Source: Jaapia argillacea MUCL 33604
Taxonomy: Eukaryota > Basidiomycota > Agaricomycetes > Jaapiales > Jaapiaceae
Direction: 5' to 3'
Assembly: GCA_000697665.1 (NCBI GenBank)
Contig: KL197731.1
Coordinates: 272,563-336,562 of the forward strand
DNA length: 64,000 nt
Position numbers and translations under genes: made by a program. Positions 22,175 to 34,300 of this stretch are shown here, one piece after another. The notes under the pieces were generated by a model. The model worked only from the letters and a program-made list of their open reading frames with translations, was not told the origin of the DNA and searched no databases. Every line of letters starts with the position of its first letter. Position 1 is the first letter of the stretch.

Positions 22175-25100
22175 TTACTCGGTAACCGTGACGGGAGCGT
22201 TGTCGCCGACCTTCTCATCCTTCTGTTTCTTGGTCCAGCGAAGCAAAGTGCCATGGCGCAATTGACCCTTGACAGTTGCAGGTGAATCACGCTTCGTGTA
22301 GACCCGTAGACCAAGCGTGATCTTGTTTTCGTTTCCCTCGATCTGCAGATTGACTTCAGTATGAATACCCCTCGGTGGACAAATTCGAAAGACAGACCTT
22401 GTCCTTCAAGCCGTACTTGTCTTCATCATCGGGAGCGTTGATCCGAAGCATCTTGTGATCGGCCTCATGCTTGCTATCAGCGTCATGCTTGTTCTCGTCC
22501 GCGCATTTCTCGCAGAGGTCGAAATTGTCATTACAGGCGGAACTGGAACAAAGCATGAGTAAACAGTTAAGCTGGGTAGTAGTTGCCAGCAACATACTCC
22601 AAGCAGTGAAATCGAGGTCCTTTAATCGGGTCCATCTGAAGTCAAGAAGTGAGAACAGAGATAGATGCTTGTCGAGAAAAAAACACACCCTGCAACCATC
22701 ACAGTAAAAGCCGTTGTGAACGGCGACAGACTCGCTACTCTCTTCCTCGCCGTCACTATCCTCGTTGTTGTCCTCCTCCTCCTCATCACCCTTTTCGACA
22801 TCGTGGTCCTCCTTGGATTCGTCTTCACCGCCTTCATCACCTTCTGCGGCCCCTTCGTCGTCGACTTCAGGCTTCGTCTCACCGTCTTTACCTCCCTTAA
22901 CCTTACCCGCTTTTTTTCCTGACTTGGTTTTCTTCGCCTTGGGCTTCGTTTCTGCAACTCCCGCTTCCGTAGAGACAGCTGGCGTGGCGACAGTGGCGAA
23001 GGCTTCGATCTCTGAGATATCTTGACCTGTGAAGGGGTCCGATTGCAGGGGAAGAAAATCAGCCTGATTCCTGTCATCCGTCAAGGTTACTCGGATGTTT
23101 CTCATGCCAGTTTGCGACACCAACTCACGAGGGATCGAAATCTGAGGGAGAAGAAATTCAGCGATGATTTCCAATGTGGATTCGACAGCTGGAGAAAAAC
23201 TCACTAGCCGCAATAGTGGCACTTGTCGTCATCTCGGTCATCTTACGAGAGAGTTTCCTAACGTCCCAGGTAGTAGAAGCTTCTTGCGGCCACGTTTTTG
23301 GTCGATTATCTCTGGTGGCGCGATCCAACCGAACCTAGCCAACCATTAGATCGGGATGACAAAATAAAACACAGTGGTGAAGAACTGACATGAACGACGT
23401 AGTCTCCCGCATCGAGGTCGATTTCGAGATTCACAGAACGGCGATAGTAGTAGCCGTGCGCCGAGGTTCCAATGTGCTCCTTCTCCCCTTTCTTGAAGAG
23501 TCGGAAGTCGACGAACCAGTGATAACAGCTTGTCACATCCTGGAAGTGCCGATCATTGAGCTTGGCAAGGACGATGACAGTGGGAGAAGCCTTTGGAATG
23601 GAAAAGGTAACTATCCAAAGGGTTGAGCGAGCGACAACGTTACCAAGGAAGCGGCGGTGACTCACATGAGACATCTCCGAAACTCCATGCACCTGATGGA
23701 ACGCATATGCAATCAGCCAGGAGAAGAACAGAATAAAGTAGTCAACACCGACAAGGGAACGTGCGACTAGTGACATTCAACCACTGCGAACTCATCGTCC
23801 AGGTTGAGTCGAAAAGCACAGTTCGTGCAATGGTGTCCCAAGTGGACAAAAAGTCCTTATCTGACCGAGATATCGAAAAAGTCAATCATTGGGATATATC
23901 TGAATGTGGATGGAGGCAAGCGTACATTCCATCAAAAAGGCGCCATCGTCTCCGAAGCTGTGACCCAAGGCAGGGAGGGCTTGCAACCACTCAGGCGTCC
24001 ATTCCTTCGAGCCATCGCTCCATCGGCCGGTCCACTCCTTCCGGCCCCATGGATTCCTAATCTTCAAAAACCTCTTGCCTACCAAGTCTCAATCAGACAC
24101 CAAATCCAATAGGATGTCGATGCGAAGACCTCACCTTTGCATTCGATCGCTGCAATAATCGAGTATTCGTGACCTTAATATGGTGGTTAGTACTAGTACC
24201 TGTTATCGCGAATGAAGATAGGCATGATATCTCACTGGTCACCAATCCTGTTCATAAACGCTGTCAGGGGCCGCGGTCAGCAAAATGTGATTAAAGCTAA
24301 CGCACCGTCGACGTCGTAGTTCCCACCACTCAGAGAACATCCGAATAACCTATCGCTGTTCACACGACGCAACTCCGTATTCCAAAACTGATCTTCGTCA
24401 AGAATATCCTTCACTGGAATGTCGCTTGAGACACCCCTTGTATCGAACACAAAAGTTAGATTGGGATGAGTATCACAGCACGAATAATCCTACCCTGTGA
24501 GGTCTTCAAGTGCCTCGCATGTGTACCCGCCATGGAGTGCGGCGTAATCACCATGCAGCTTCGCGTACGCTTTCTCGAGAAGAGGACTAAACAAATATCA
24601 AGATCAGATATCAAGGCTTGTATGGAGGCAGCTTACACCCATGTTTCATTTTCGGTTCCAGACTTTGCAAAGTAGAGTGACTTGGAGCCTTTCCGAGCGG
24701 TTTCGTTGTACACATCCTTGTCCTGCTTGTAAAGATTCTTTGCCTGGAAGTTTGATATAACGAAAAACAAGGGTATTTTAGGTAAGAGGTGAGACAATAA
24801 GAGCTGCACATACGGAACCGTCGAGTTTTTCGTACTGAGGTACGGAAAGACAAAGCAAGCTGTGAAACAAAAACGTTGATGGCGTGTCGGAGGTACACCA
24901 AGGGTAGGGAACTTACTCATCGATGATGACCTCCTGCCACCCTGCATCACGATAAAATATGAACCCATAAACTCCAACTTTTTCATCCCTCTACAAAAGC
25001 CAACAAATCCACCGATGATCAGACCCGAAACACAAAGTGGATAGACACTGAAACACTCACAGCAACACAAATCTTTTCGATAAGACCTTCCATAGTGGTC

Positions 25101-25750
25101 ACAATGGCCAAAGCGCTCAAAAACCAACAATCTCCGAGACTTCCTTGGACGATATCGCCTGTACTAGCTCCATCGATGTAAAACTGAGGGTCGTTGAAGA
25201 TTTGAGGGACGCGGCGAGTATCTTCTGGTGAGATGTCGGTCGAGTTATTGATAAGTCCATGGAGGCAGAACCATTGGTTGTTGTCGAGATCGAATTCGAT
25301 ATCTCTAAAGAGGGGATGGGTTTTGAGGTGAGAATCTGTTGTGGTGAGTTGAGTTGAGATATCAAGTACCTGAATCGTCTGTTTCTCCGGCTAAATTAGG
25401 GGAGCGCAGTGATCAGATGAGATCCACTCAGGGAGGATTAGCAGTCATAACACTGACCGGCATTCTGCTGCGATTGCTTCCACCGTGGCCTTGCATCGCT
25501 CAATGGCTTTGTCCAATTCTTCCGTGACGAGTAGACCCTATACGAAGGTTAGCAACACCAGCACCGAAGAGAATGTGATGGGATTTACAGCTTTGTCTTT
25601 GCGCTGCGTGAATTCGACTGGACCACTTTTGGCTCCGTGAGTAGACACAAGCTTTGCTTTCTTCAAATGACTCGTCATGGACCCCAAGAGGTTGGACTTT
25701 GCTGTCGACGAGTCGTGGTGGATGCGACGATGATGATGTTGAGAAGGCAT
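22175..25750 (-). CDS. Calpain-family cysteine protease with C-terminal ZZ-like zinc finger, copy 1
   Basis: Intracellular papain-fold protease of the calpain family. ATG (complement of 25748-25750) gives [20 protein letters not shown], then a basic linker to [13 protein letters not shown]. The catalytic Cys is in [15 protein letters not shown] (codon 25127-25129). The His is in GLVTSHEYSII after a join near 24170-24230, and the Asn is in [18 protein letters not shown]. One or two C2-like domains follow ([40 protein letters not shown]). A strongly acidic segment (about 22720-22980) leads to a ZZ-like finger: [26 protein letters not shown], then [11 protein letters not shown]. The end is [20 protein letters not shown]; stop TAA is the complement of 22175-22177. 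Introns are numerous and short. In the second finger pair the two Cys are four residues apart, not the usual two. Substrates are unknown. Confidence 0.85.
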
Positions 25751-25803
25751 GATTCAGTCAAGGGCTGAAGTCTGGGGGGGACACTCCGTAGCAACCCTGC
25801 ACA

Positions 25804-25809
25804 TTTATA
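25804..25809 (-). promoter_or_regulatory. TATA box of calpain copy 1
   Basis: On the minus strand this reads GTATAAATG about 54 nt before the calpain ATG. The same GTATAAATG lies about 44 nt before the ATG of copy 2, so the core promoter was duplicated with the gene. Confidence 0.6.
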
Positions 25810-25859
25810 CCAAGAGAAGGCGATATCTTCGATGTAGTAGCGCCCGTGTAGATAGATCA

Positions 25860-26950
25860 AACGGACACAGCCTGGTCAGCTGGTAACACATTCATACGAT
25901 CAACTCTCGGCATTGTTGTATGTATACTTAGACCATGGACGGTCTCGAAGAGAACAAGGAAACGTACTGGGACATGCGCTTTGACTCGGATAAGTTACAT
26001 GACCCTGAGGACGGTGCTATCCCGATAATCACCTTCTGATTTCTGTAGAGGTACCGCGGATGAGCACAGCGTTGTCGATCGACCCATCGCCATGGGGCAG
26101 CCACGCCTCACGGTCGTTGCCTCGAGCTTGACATATATTGATCGTTGAGACGTTGCTCGAGTTGGTTATTAAATGGAGGAAACGACACGATCGCGGAGTC
26201 CTTCGCTAGACCAAATGAGAAGAATCGTAGCGGCGGCAAGCGCCAGTCCCCGACTCCGTGATGGATTGTTGTGGAACTAAGTACAGTTGCAGAACACTAA
26301 CTGGTACTACGAGTACCGACACGTTCCTGGAACCGTTACAGTCTTTATTCTGGTCAGCAACACAGGGGTCATGTTGAGTCTCGAGATACACATGCAACAT
26401 AAATATTGATGTACACAGTGATACTAGCTACAAATTGGCTACGGAGAGAGAAGCGTTAGCTCGCAGGCTTGAAAGTGAGGGATAGAAGTGGTATAGATCG
26501 ACGAAATTCAACACAAGGGCAGCCATCCACGAACCAATATAGGAAAGAACTGTACAGTTCCAATTCTCACGGGTAAACGGTTTCGCAGTGGTCATGTCGT
26601 TTAAACGTGAGAGAACCCTCCTCCCAACTTCGTGGGAGTCGGGGATTGCAACAACTTGGTTCGAGTCTCGTTGATGTCGCTGTTGCGCAGAGGGGACAGG
26701 ATGGATTGCGATTTGGCGAAGGCCGCACAAACAATTGCAAGCGGCGCAGCCTCGGCTGAAAAGTTCAACGTCCACCTCGCCTCCATTCTTGTATTCCTTG
26801 CTCTCGGGCACCATGGCTTCCTCAGAACATCTCATCGAATCAACACTCGGATCAATTGATCAATGCCATTAATTCGCATGCGGCGTTGCAGTACACACTG
26901 ACCTTCTTAGCTCTCTCTGGACTCTTCACGAGGGCCCACACACAGTCTGT
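25860..26950. other. Region without a supported gene; one 135-codon minus-strand frame
   Basis: Between the calpain copy 1 promoter and the tandem array. The longest frame (26428-26835, minus, ATG start) begins MRCSEEAMVPESKEYKNGGE. A second frame from the shifted ATG at 26786 contains NFSAEAAPLAIVCAAFAKSQ, which looks amphipathic and could be the start of a gene running leftward. I do not recognise either and cannot decide between them. Confidence 0.3.
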
Positions 26951-26959
26951 CGAGTAACG

Positions 26960-28500
26960 GAACTTTCACAGCCAGAACCTTACTCGCCCTTGTAACCCTC
27001 CGTTTTCGGGAATCATGGCATCCTTCAATCAACCCCTGTATGTCCGCAAGGAACGTTTCATCCAAACCCTCTTGCATTTGTCTACTCAGGCCTTCGTTTC
27101 CTTTGTTCGACGGAGCTCGTCCGATCATTGACGATATTTCTCATTCCGTCGACCATTTCTGTGGCTTCATGAACCATCGAACTTTTGCCACTTGCTCCAT
27201 GCCCTGAAGGACCGTCCGGTCGGGGATTGTGCCTATTTTGATCGTACGCTGAAGTCCCACAAGCTAGCACCGTCCGTCCAGAGGGTGGGACCATCGCGTC
27301 ACCATCGAACATTATGATCACTAGAAACTCAGTCGCCGTTCCTGCCCTTGGTTTTCGGGTATCATGTCATGGGAAGACGTTTCATCCAAACCCTGCATCC
27401 ACCCTCTTGCAATTGTCTGCTCAGGCCTTCGTTTCTTTGCCCGACGGAGCTCGTCCGATCATTGACGATGTTTCTCATTCCGTCGACCATGTCCGTGGCT
27501 TTATAAACCATTGAACTTTTGCCATCCGCTCCATTCCCTGAGGGACCAGCCGGTCGGGGCTTGTGCCCGTTTTGATAGCAGGCTGGAGTTCCGCAAGATA
27601 GCACCGAGGTTGCGAACATCAAGTTACCATCGAACATCACAATCACTAGAAACTCAGTCGCCCTTCCTGCCCTTGGTTTTCGGGTATCATGTCATCGCAA
27701 GGAACGCTTCATTCAAACGGCGCCCTGCATCCACCCTCTCGCAATTGTCTGCTCAGGCCTTCGTTTCCTCAGAGGTGATCCTCGTGGAGCTCGTGTGATC
27801 ATTGACGATATTTCTCATTCCGTCGACCATGTCTGGCTTCATGAATCATTGAACCTTTGCCACGTCCTCCGATGCCCTGTTTGGGGGACCAGCCGGTCCC
27901 CATCTTGACAGTGTGCTGAATTTCTGCAATATAGTACCGTCCATCCAGAGTTTGCGAACATCAAGTCACCATCGAACGTACACTAGAAACTCAGTCGCCC
28001 TTCCCGCCCTTGGTTTTCGGGTATCACGTCATCGCAAGGAATGTTTCATTCAAACCCTCTTGCGATCGTCTACTCTACTCAAGCATTCGTTTCCTCTGCC
28101 CGGTGATCCTCGCGGAGTTTGTGTGATCATTGACGACATTTCTCGCTCCGTCGAGCATGTCTGTGGCTTCATGAATCATTGAGCTTTTGCCACCTGCTCC
28201 GATGCTTTGTTTGAGGGACCAGCCAGTCGGGGCTTGTGCCCATCTCGACTGTATGTTGAAGTTCTGCAAGCTGGCACCGTCCAGAGGTTGCGACCATCAA
28301 GTCACCATCGAACTTTCACTCGAAAGTCACTGGCAGTCGCCCTTCCAGCCCTTGGTTTCGAATGTCATGTCGTCGCAAGATACCTTGCCCTCCGCCGACT
28401 CTTTCCGGCCAGGTCTTCACTTCCTCTGCCCCTGATCCTTGCGAGGAACCCTTTTGATCGTTGACTATGTATACCATTTCCTCCACGACGTGTCATTGGC
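26960..28500. repeat. Degenerate tandem array, five units of about 330 bp
   Basis: The anchor GATCATTGACGAYRTTTCTC recurs at 27123, 27457, 27797 and 28125, with a decayed fifth copy at 28456, giving spacings of 334, 340, 328 and 331 bp. Units share most of their length (a block ending in the anchor, a block with GACCAGCCGGTCGGGGCTTG, and a block with CCTTGGTTTTCGGGTATCA). Read on the minus strand, units encode a related peptide, GKSSMVHEATDMVDGMRNIV, in several copies, but no unit is open throughout. This looks like tandem duplication of a small genic or satellite unit followed by decay. Confidence 0.85.
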
Positions 28501-28841
28501 AAGTTCCTTGATCCTTTACCACCTTTTTCTGCGTCGTGGTTATAGGGAGATGGCGAAGTTGGGGTCGGAAAGGGGAGGCCATCGGTTATCTCGATGGTAG
28601 ACGAAAAAGTCCTACGATTCTTATTGAACCTGGGTTGAACAACTTGAACAAGCTTAAGGAGATCGCTGGATTGGTTTCGGAATTGTTCGATATCTTGTTG
28701 AACGCCACTTCCGCGTGGGATCCTAATCTAATCTACCACCCAAAATGTTCTCATCGTTTTTGGCACTTACCAATCATCTACTACTCATCCTAAGTACCCC
28801 TAATCACCAAACCTCTCCGATCCTCACAAACCATCTAAGAA

Positions 28842-31256
28842 ATGTCATCAACCGAAAACACCTTCTCCTCCCCCTCAACAGACCCCATATCCCGCACCCC
28901 CCTCACCCGCACCACCCTTCCACTAAACGCAACACTCTCAAAAGCTGAACTATCAGATTATTATGAGGTACAGAGGACTGTTGACGAGATCGTGCAGGGG
29001 GGGTTCAAAAGGGTTAGTGATCTCGAGCTGGGATGTAGGGGGATGATGCTGACCTTGGAGAAAGGTAGCACTTCAATTCCCCGATGAATTATTACCAGAT
29101 TCAGTCCCCATTTACCGATTGTTGAAATCTGGAATCGATCAACGAAAACCGGGTGTCGAGCTCTACGTGTTAGCAGATACATCATACGGCTCGTACGTCC
29201 CCTCCCCTCCCCTCCTCTCAGCCTGCTAACGAAAGGAGGAAAAGATGTTGCGCAGATGAAGTAGCAGCTCAACACGTCGATTCAGACGTGATCGTTCATT
29301 ATGGGCATGCTTGCTTAAGCCGGTACGTCCCCCCCCTCCCCTTTCGCGCTGTGGTGGTGCTCAATGGAAATGGTAGACCATATCGGTTACCGGTGATATA
29401 TGTATTTGGGAAGAAACCGTTAGATGTGAGAGATTGTGCAGCGAAACTTGTTAGTTCGGTACTCGAGAACTCTGAGAAGCTTGGGGGGGAAGGGGAAGGG
29501 AGGTTGAAAGGGGTGGTGTTGAGGCATGATGTTGGGTATACTTATAAATCTGGTACGCTTTTTTCTCTGACCTCCACCTTTTTTGTGATTCCCTGACGAA
29601 TTCGGGGTAGAATCAATTGTAGCAGAAATCCGAGACCGACTCTCAAAGTCCCCCGAAACGTCGGATTTGAAGTTGTTTTATAGCCATATCCCAACGCGGT
29701 TAAACCCATCGGTTCCCACCGACGAACATCCAACCTCACCTTCACCTTCTCCTGCTTCCGTTTCTGGTCCTACCGAATCGCAGGGCAGTGACGAAGGGGA
29801 GAAAGTAGGGATGGAAGATTGTGCGATTTTGTATGTGGGTGAGGAGAGTATGGGTTTGACGAATTTGTGTATGATGTATTCGAGTTCTGAGGTCTGTCCT
29901 CCCTTCCCTCTTCCCTCCCTCTCCCCCTCTTCCCTCTTCCCTTCCCCCCTCCTTCCCCTCCCCTTGTGCCCTGCCCCTAACGAACCAACCCAGATCCACA
30001 CCTACACCCCCTCAACCCGCACCACCCACCTCTCCTCAACCTCCACCAACAAATTATTAATGAAACGATACGCTGCGGTGCAGAAAGCGAGGGATGCGGA
30101 TGTTTGGGGGATTTTGGTGGGCACTTTGGGTGTTGGTGCGTTTTTTGCTTGGGTTTTTTGATCCTTCTTTCCCCGCCCTGAGTGTTTGACTCACCTCGTT
30201 CTCATCAATCTTGAATTTAGCGTCGTACCTACCCCTCTTAACTCACATCCGGAACTTACTCCGGAAATCGCATAAGAAGTCGTATACGATTTCTCTAGGT
30301 GAGATTCCTCAAACTTCTCTTGGTTCGACCTCTCTTACCTCCTCGACCTCTCTTGCCTCCCCCCACCTCTCTTACCTCACCCGACCTCTCGTCCCTGACC
30401 CGCCACCACCAAATCTCAATGGGATCGAAATCCAGGCAAACTGAACCCCTCGAAACTAGCTAATTTCGCAGAGGTGGAAGCGTGGGTTATGGTTGCTTGT
30501 GAGGAGGGTAGTTTGGTTGATTCGAAGGTGGGTTTTGGGCCCTCTTTTGTATTTTGGAGCAGCCTTTGGAGCTTCGTACACCCCTTTTGCGTTTCGAGGA
30601 GTTTTTATTTTACGTTTTGGAAGAGCCCTCCTCATAATCTCGTCTAGGAATTTCTCAAACCGATAGTGACTCCATTCGAGCTTGAAATAGCGCTGAGAGA
30701 GAAGGAGAGTTGGACGGGGAGGTATGTTTTGGATTTTGAGAGTGTTTTGAGTGGTGAGTGCGCTTTTTGTGGGTTGGTTTTTTGGTGGTTTGATGAGGTT
30801 TCAGGTCAAACCGAGGATGATGAGAATGAGAAGGAGGCGGAGAGTGGAGAGGAGGGTGATGATGATGAACGACCGATGTTTTCGACTGTTACGGGAAAAT
30901 ATAGGAAGGTGAAGAAGTTTGGGTTAGGTGGGTTTCCTTGCTTTGCGTTACCTTTCCCATTTTGAGGGATAGCGTCGTTTGGTACCTCAGATAACGGGGC
31001 AGACCGAATTGAAGAGGGCGATAAAGATGGTAGGGTAGTGTTAAGGAACCAGGACAACGCAGTTGGTTTGTTAGGCGACAGTGCTGGAGGTGAGTTCATC
31101 GTCCTTCCCTCCTCCTCCCGCTCTCACACCGCACCCACAGCCGAGTTTCTCCAATCACGTACATTCCAAGGACTGGAGAGAAGAGAAGGAGAAGATGCGC
31201 CTAGTTTGTTGGAGCAAGGGCGGAGTGGGATTGCCAGGGGTTATCACGAGGTGTGA
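28842..31256 (+). CDS. DPH2: Diphthamide biosynthesis protein 2 (Dph2)
   Basis: Partner of Dph1 in the radical-SAM-like [4Fe-4S] enzyme that adds the 3-amino-3-carboxypropyl group to the eEF2 histidine, the first step of diphthamide synthesis. ATG 28842. Conserved blocks in order: [65 protein letters not shown], then [55 protein letters not shown] and [29 protein letters not shown] and DSKEF...PIVTPFELE point to Dph2, not Dph1. About 8 introns, some with very pyrimidine-rich ends. Stop TGA 31254-31256. It ends 133 bp before the upstream ATG of the glycyl-tRNA synthetase gene on the same strand. Confidence 0.92.
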
Positions 31257-31388
31257 CATTATGTGACACAGAAGAGATAAGATAAGATGGGAAAAGATAA
31301 AGATCAGATCAACCAATCATTTGCCGACAAAGCGCCATGCAAAAAAAGATGACTCGATGAGTTGATAACTTTGATCAACTGGATTTGG

Positions 31389-34300
31389 ATGCGAGTCTTT
31401 CGTTCTTCTGCCCTTTGCTTGTCGCGCATCCAGCGTTATTCTACGAAACAGAGACGACATTGGAATAAGAATATAGACCATATGGCTGAAGCCACTGTCA
31501 AGAAAAATGCTCATCCTTTTGATAAATCCAGGTTGGAGAGCTTGTTGAATCGCAGGTACGCTCCTTGCTCTCCTACCAGTGACAGTGCTGATCGTGTTTG
31601 GCTCCCCAGGTTCTTCTACGCACCCGCTTTCGAAATCTACGGCGGCGTAGCAGGTTTATACGACTACGGCCCCCCAGGCTCCTCCCTCCAAGCCAACATC
31701 ATCGCAGAATGGCGTCGCCATTTCATAATTGAAGAAGGCATGCTAGAAGTAGACACAACCATCATGACCCCATCACCCGTATTCGAAACTTCCGGCCACG
31801 TAGCTAGGTTCGCTGATTGGATGGTCAAGGATACGAAGACGGGTGATGTGTTGAGGGCGGATCATTTGGTTAAGGGTGTTCTTGAGGGGAGGTTGGAGGG
31901 GGATAGAGAGGCTAGGGGGTTGGCTGCTATTCCTATGAAGGAGCCTGAGAAGAAGGATAAGAAGAAGGAGAAGGAGAAGAAGAAGAAGGGGAAGGGGGTT
32001 GAGTTGGTTCAGTTGACTGATGTTACGAGGGATGAGTATGAACATGTCTTGGCAAAGGTACGTCCCCACCATTTGCACCCCCTTCCCATCCGCATCACGC
32101 TCACGACGAAACTGTACAGCTCGACGACTACACAGGTCCCGAACTCGGTCACCTAATCAAAAACAACAACATCCGAAACCCAGATACCGATAACGAAGTA
32201 ACCGATCCCGTTCAGTTCAATCTGATGTTTGCGAGTAGTATCGGGCCAACTGGACAACATCCAGGGTGAGTTTCATCTCTGTTAGTTTTCAACTTCCTAC
32301 TCAATCTCATCCTTCTCCTTTCTCCCTCCCCCTCCCTCCTTGATCTCTGCACCCCCTCCCCCACCCACCAGTTTCCTCCGCCCCGAAACAGCCCAAGGCC
32401 ACTTCCTAAACTTCTCCCGCCTCCTCGAACATAACAACTCCCGCATCCCCTTCGCCTCAGCCTGCATCGGTCGTTCCTTCCGTAACGAAATCTCTCCCCG
32501 CGCAGGCCTAATGCGCGTACGCGAATTCACAATGGCAGAGATAGAACACTATGTTGACCCCCTTGACAAGTCCCATCCTCGTTTCCGTGAGGTCGCAGAT
32601 ATTGAGCTGGGGTTGCTTGATAGGGAGACTCAGATGGGTGGGAAGACTGATGTGGGGAGAATAAGTGTTGGTGAAGCTGTGCGGAGGGGGATTATAGCCA
32701 ATGAGACACTGGGTTACTTTTTGGTTAGGATCTACCTCTTCCTCCTCAAAATCGGTATCTCCCCCGCAAAACTGCGGTTCCGCCAACACATGTCAAACGA
32801 AATGGCTCATTACGCCACCGATTGTTGGGATGCTGAGATCTTCAATTCGTATGGTTGGACAGAATGTGTTGGGTGTGCGGATAGGGCTGCGTATGATTTG
32901 ACTGTGCATAGTAAGAGGACGGGGGTACCGCTTGTTGTTAGGCAGCAGTTGAAGGAGGTTGTGGAGGAGGAGAGGTGGGTGGGGGTTTGGGATAAGAAGG
33001 TTCTTGGGAAGGGGTTGGGGAGGGAGGGGGCGGGGGTTGTTAGGGTGCTTGAGGAGGGAGGGGAGGAGGGGTTGGGGAGGGTTAAGGGGGAACTTGAGGC
33101 GCATGGGTAGGTGCTTTTTTATGGGTGGGGGTTTGAGAGAGTGAGAGGGAGGACTGATAAGGGTGTTGTTATAGGCAGACGAAAGTGCTTGTGGAGGGTA
33201 AAGAGTTTGTGGTTACGAAGGATATGTTGAGTGTTGAGAGGAAGGTGTTTAAACAATCTGGTCAGTCCCTCCTTCCTCTCCTTTCTTTACTTCCTCTTTT
33301 CCGTTGCTTTCTTTGCTTTCTTTCTTTGCTTTCGTTCTTTCGTCTTTGGTTTGGTTTTGTCTTTACTTTTCGTTGTCTTTTTGCATTCGTCTTTCCACCT
33401 TTTATTTCATTCTTCGCGCATCGACGTGTCGCCTCGCTGGTCATGTGCCTCCTCCTCACTGGTCACGGGGTCCCGTGACCCTCCCCGTCTCCTTCCTCAC
33501 TCAACATGGGATCGGACACCCTCCGAAGGGCTGACACCTCCCTACTATGGTCACAACCCCGCGTGCCTCCCCTTGCAGGCCAGGGACCCGCGTGCCTCCC
33601 CTCGCTGGTCATGGGACCGGACACGTTCCCAAGGGTGACCCGTATCAACTCCCTTCCCCCTTACTCGTCACGCACCCTCAAACATCGAGAGAAGAGCGAA
33701 ATCGACCCCGGTATTTTCGACCTGTCGAGTTCATTGTGAAGCCGAGGTGGGGTGTATTGTCCTTTATGGGGAATGTTTGGGGGAAGTATCATGGGTTGAT
33801 CGGGGGGGAATCGTCCCAACCTTCGTACCCTTGGGGGTCACACGCCTAGCTCTGGGTCATGGGTTTGGGCGCGCCCTCCCTACGCCGGCCACAACCCCAC
33901 ATCTCCTCGCTCGTTGGGATATGGAATTAGACACGCCCAGGGGTGCAAGCACATTACTTCTGGGGCTTGTCACGCACCTCGCATCTCCTCCCTCGCTCAA
34001 CCTGGGTTAGGACACGCCCTGGAGGGGTGAAGCGTACCTCCCCTTCTCCCTCTCACTCGTCACACACCCTCAAACGCCGTCGAGAGAAGAGCGAAATCGA
34101 TCTCGGTATTTTCGAGTCTATCAAATTCATTGTGAAGCCGAGGGTTGGGTGCGTTGCCCCTGATGGGGAACGCTTGGAAAGCATCATAGGTTGGTTGGTG
34201 GAAGTCGCACCTTTATTACCTTGATGGTCACGCCATCTCGCTGGGTCATGGATTTGGACGGCGCCCTCCCTACGCCGGTCATGCGTTCCCCCCCACGATA

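Noticed and set aside
22765-23025. Plus-strand Ser-rich frames opposite calpain copy 1
   Set aside because: Antisense reading of the Glu/Asp-rich linker codons; the minus-strand gene explains the region.
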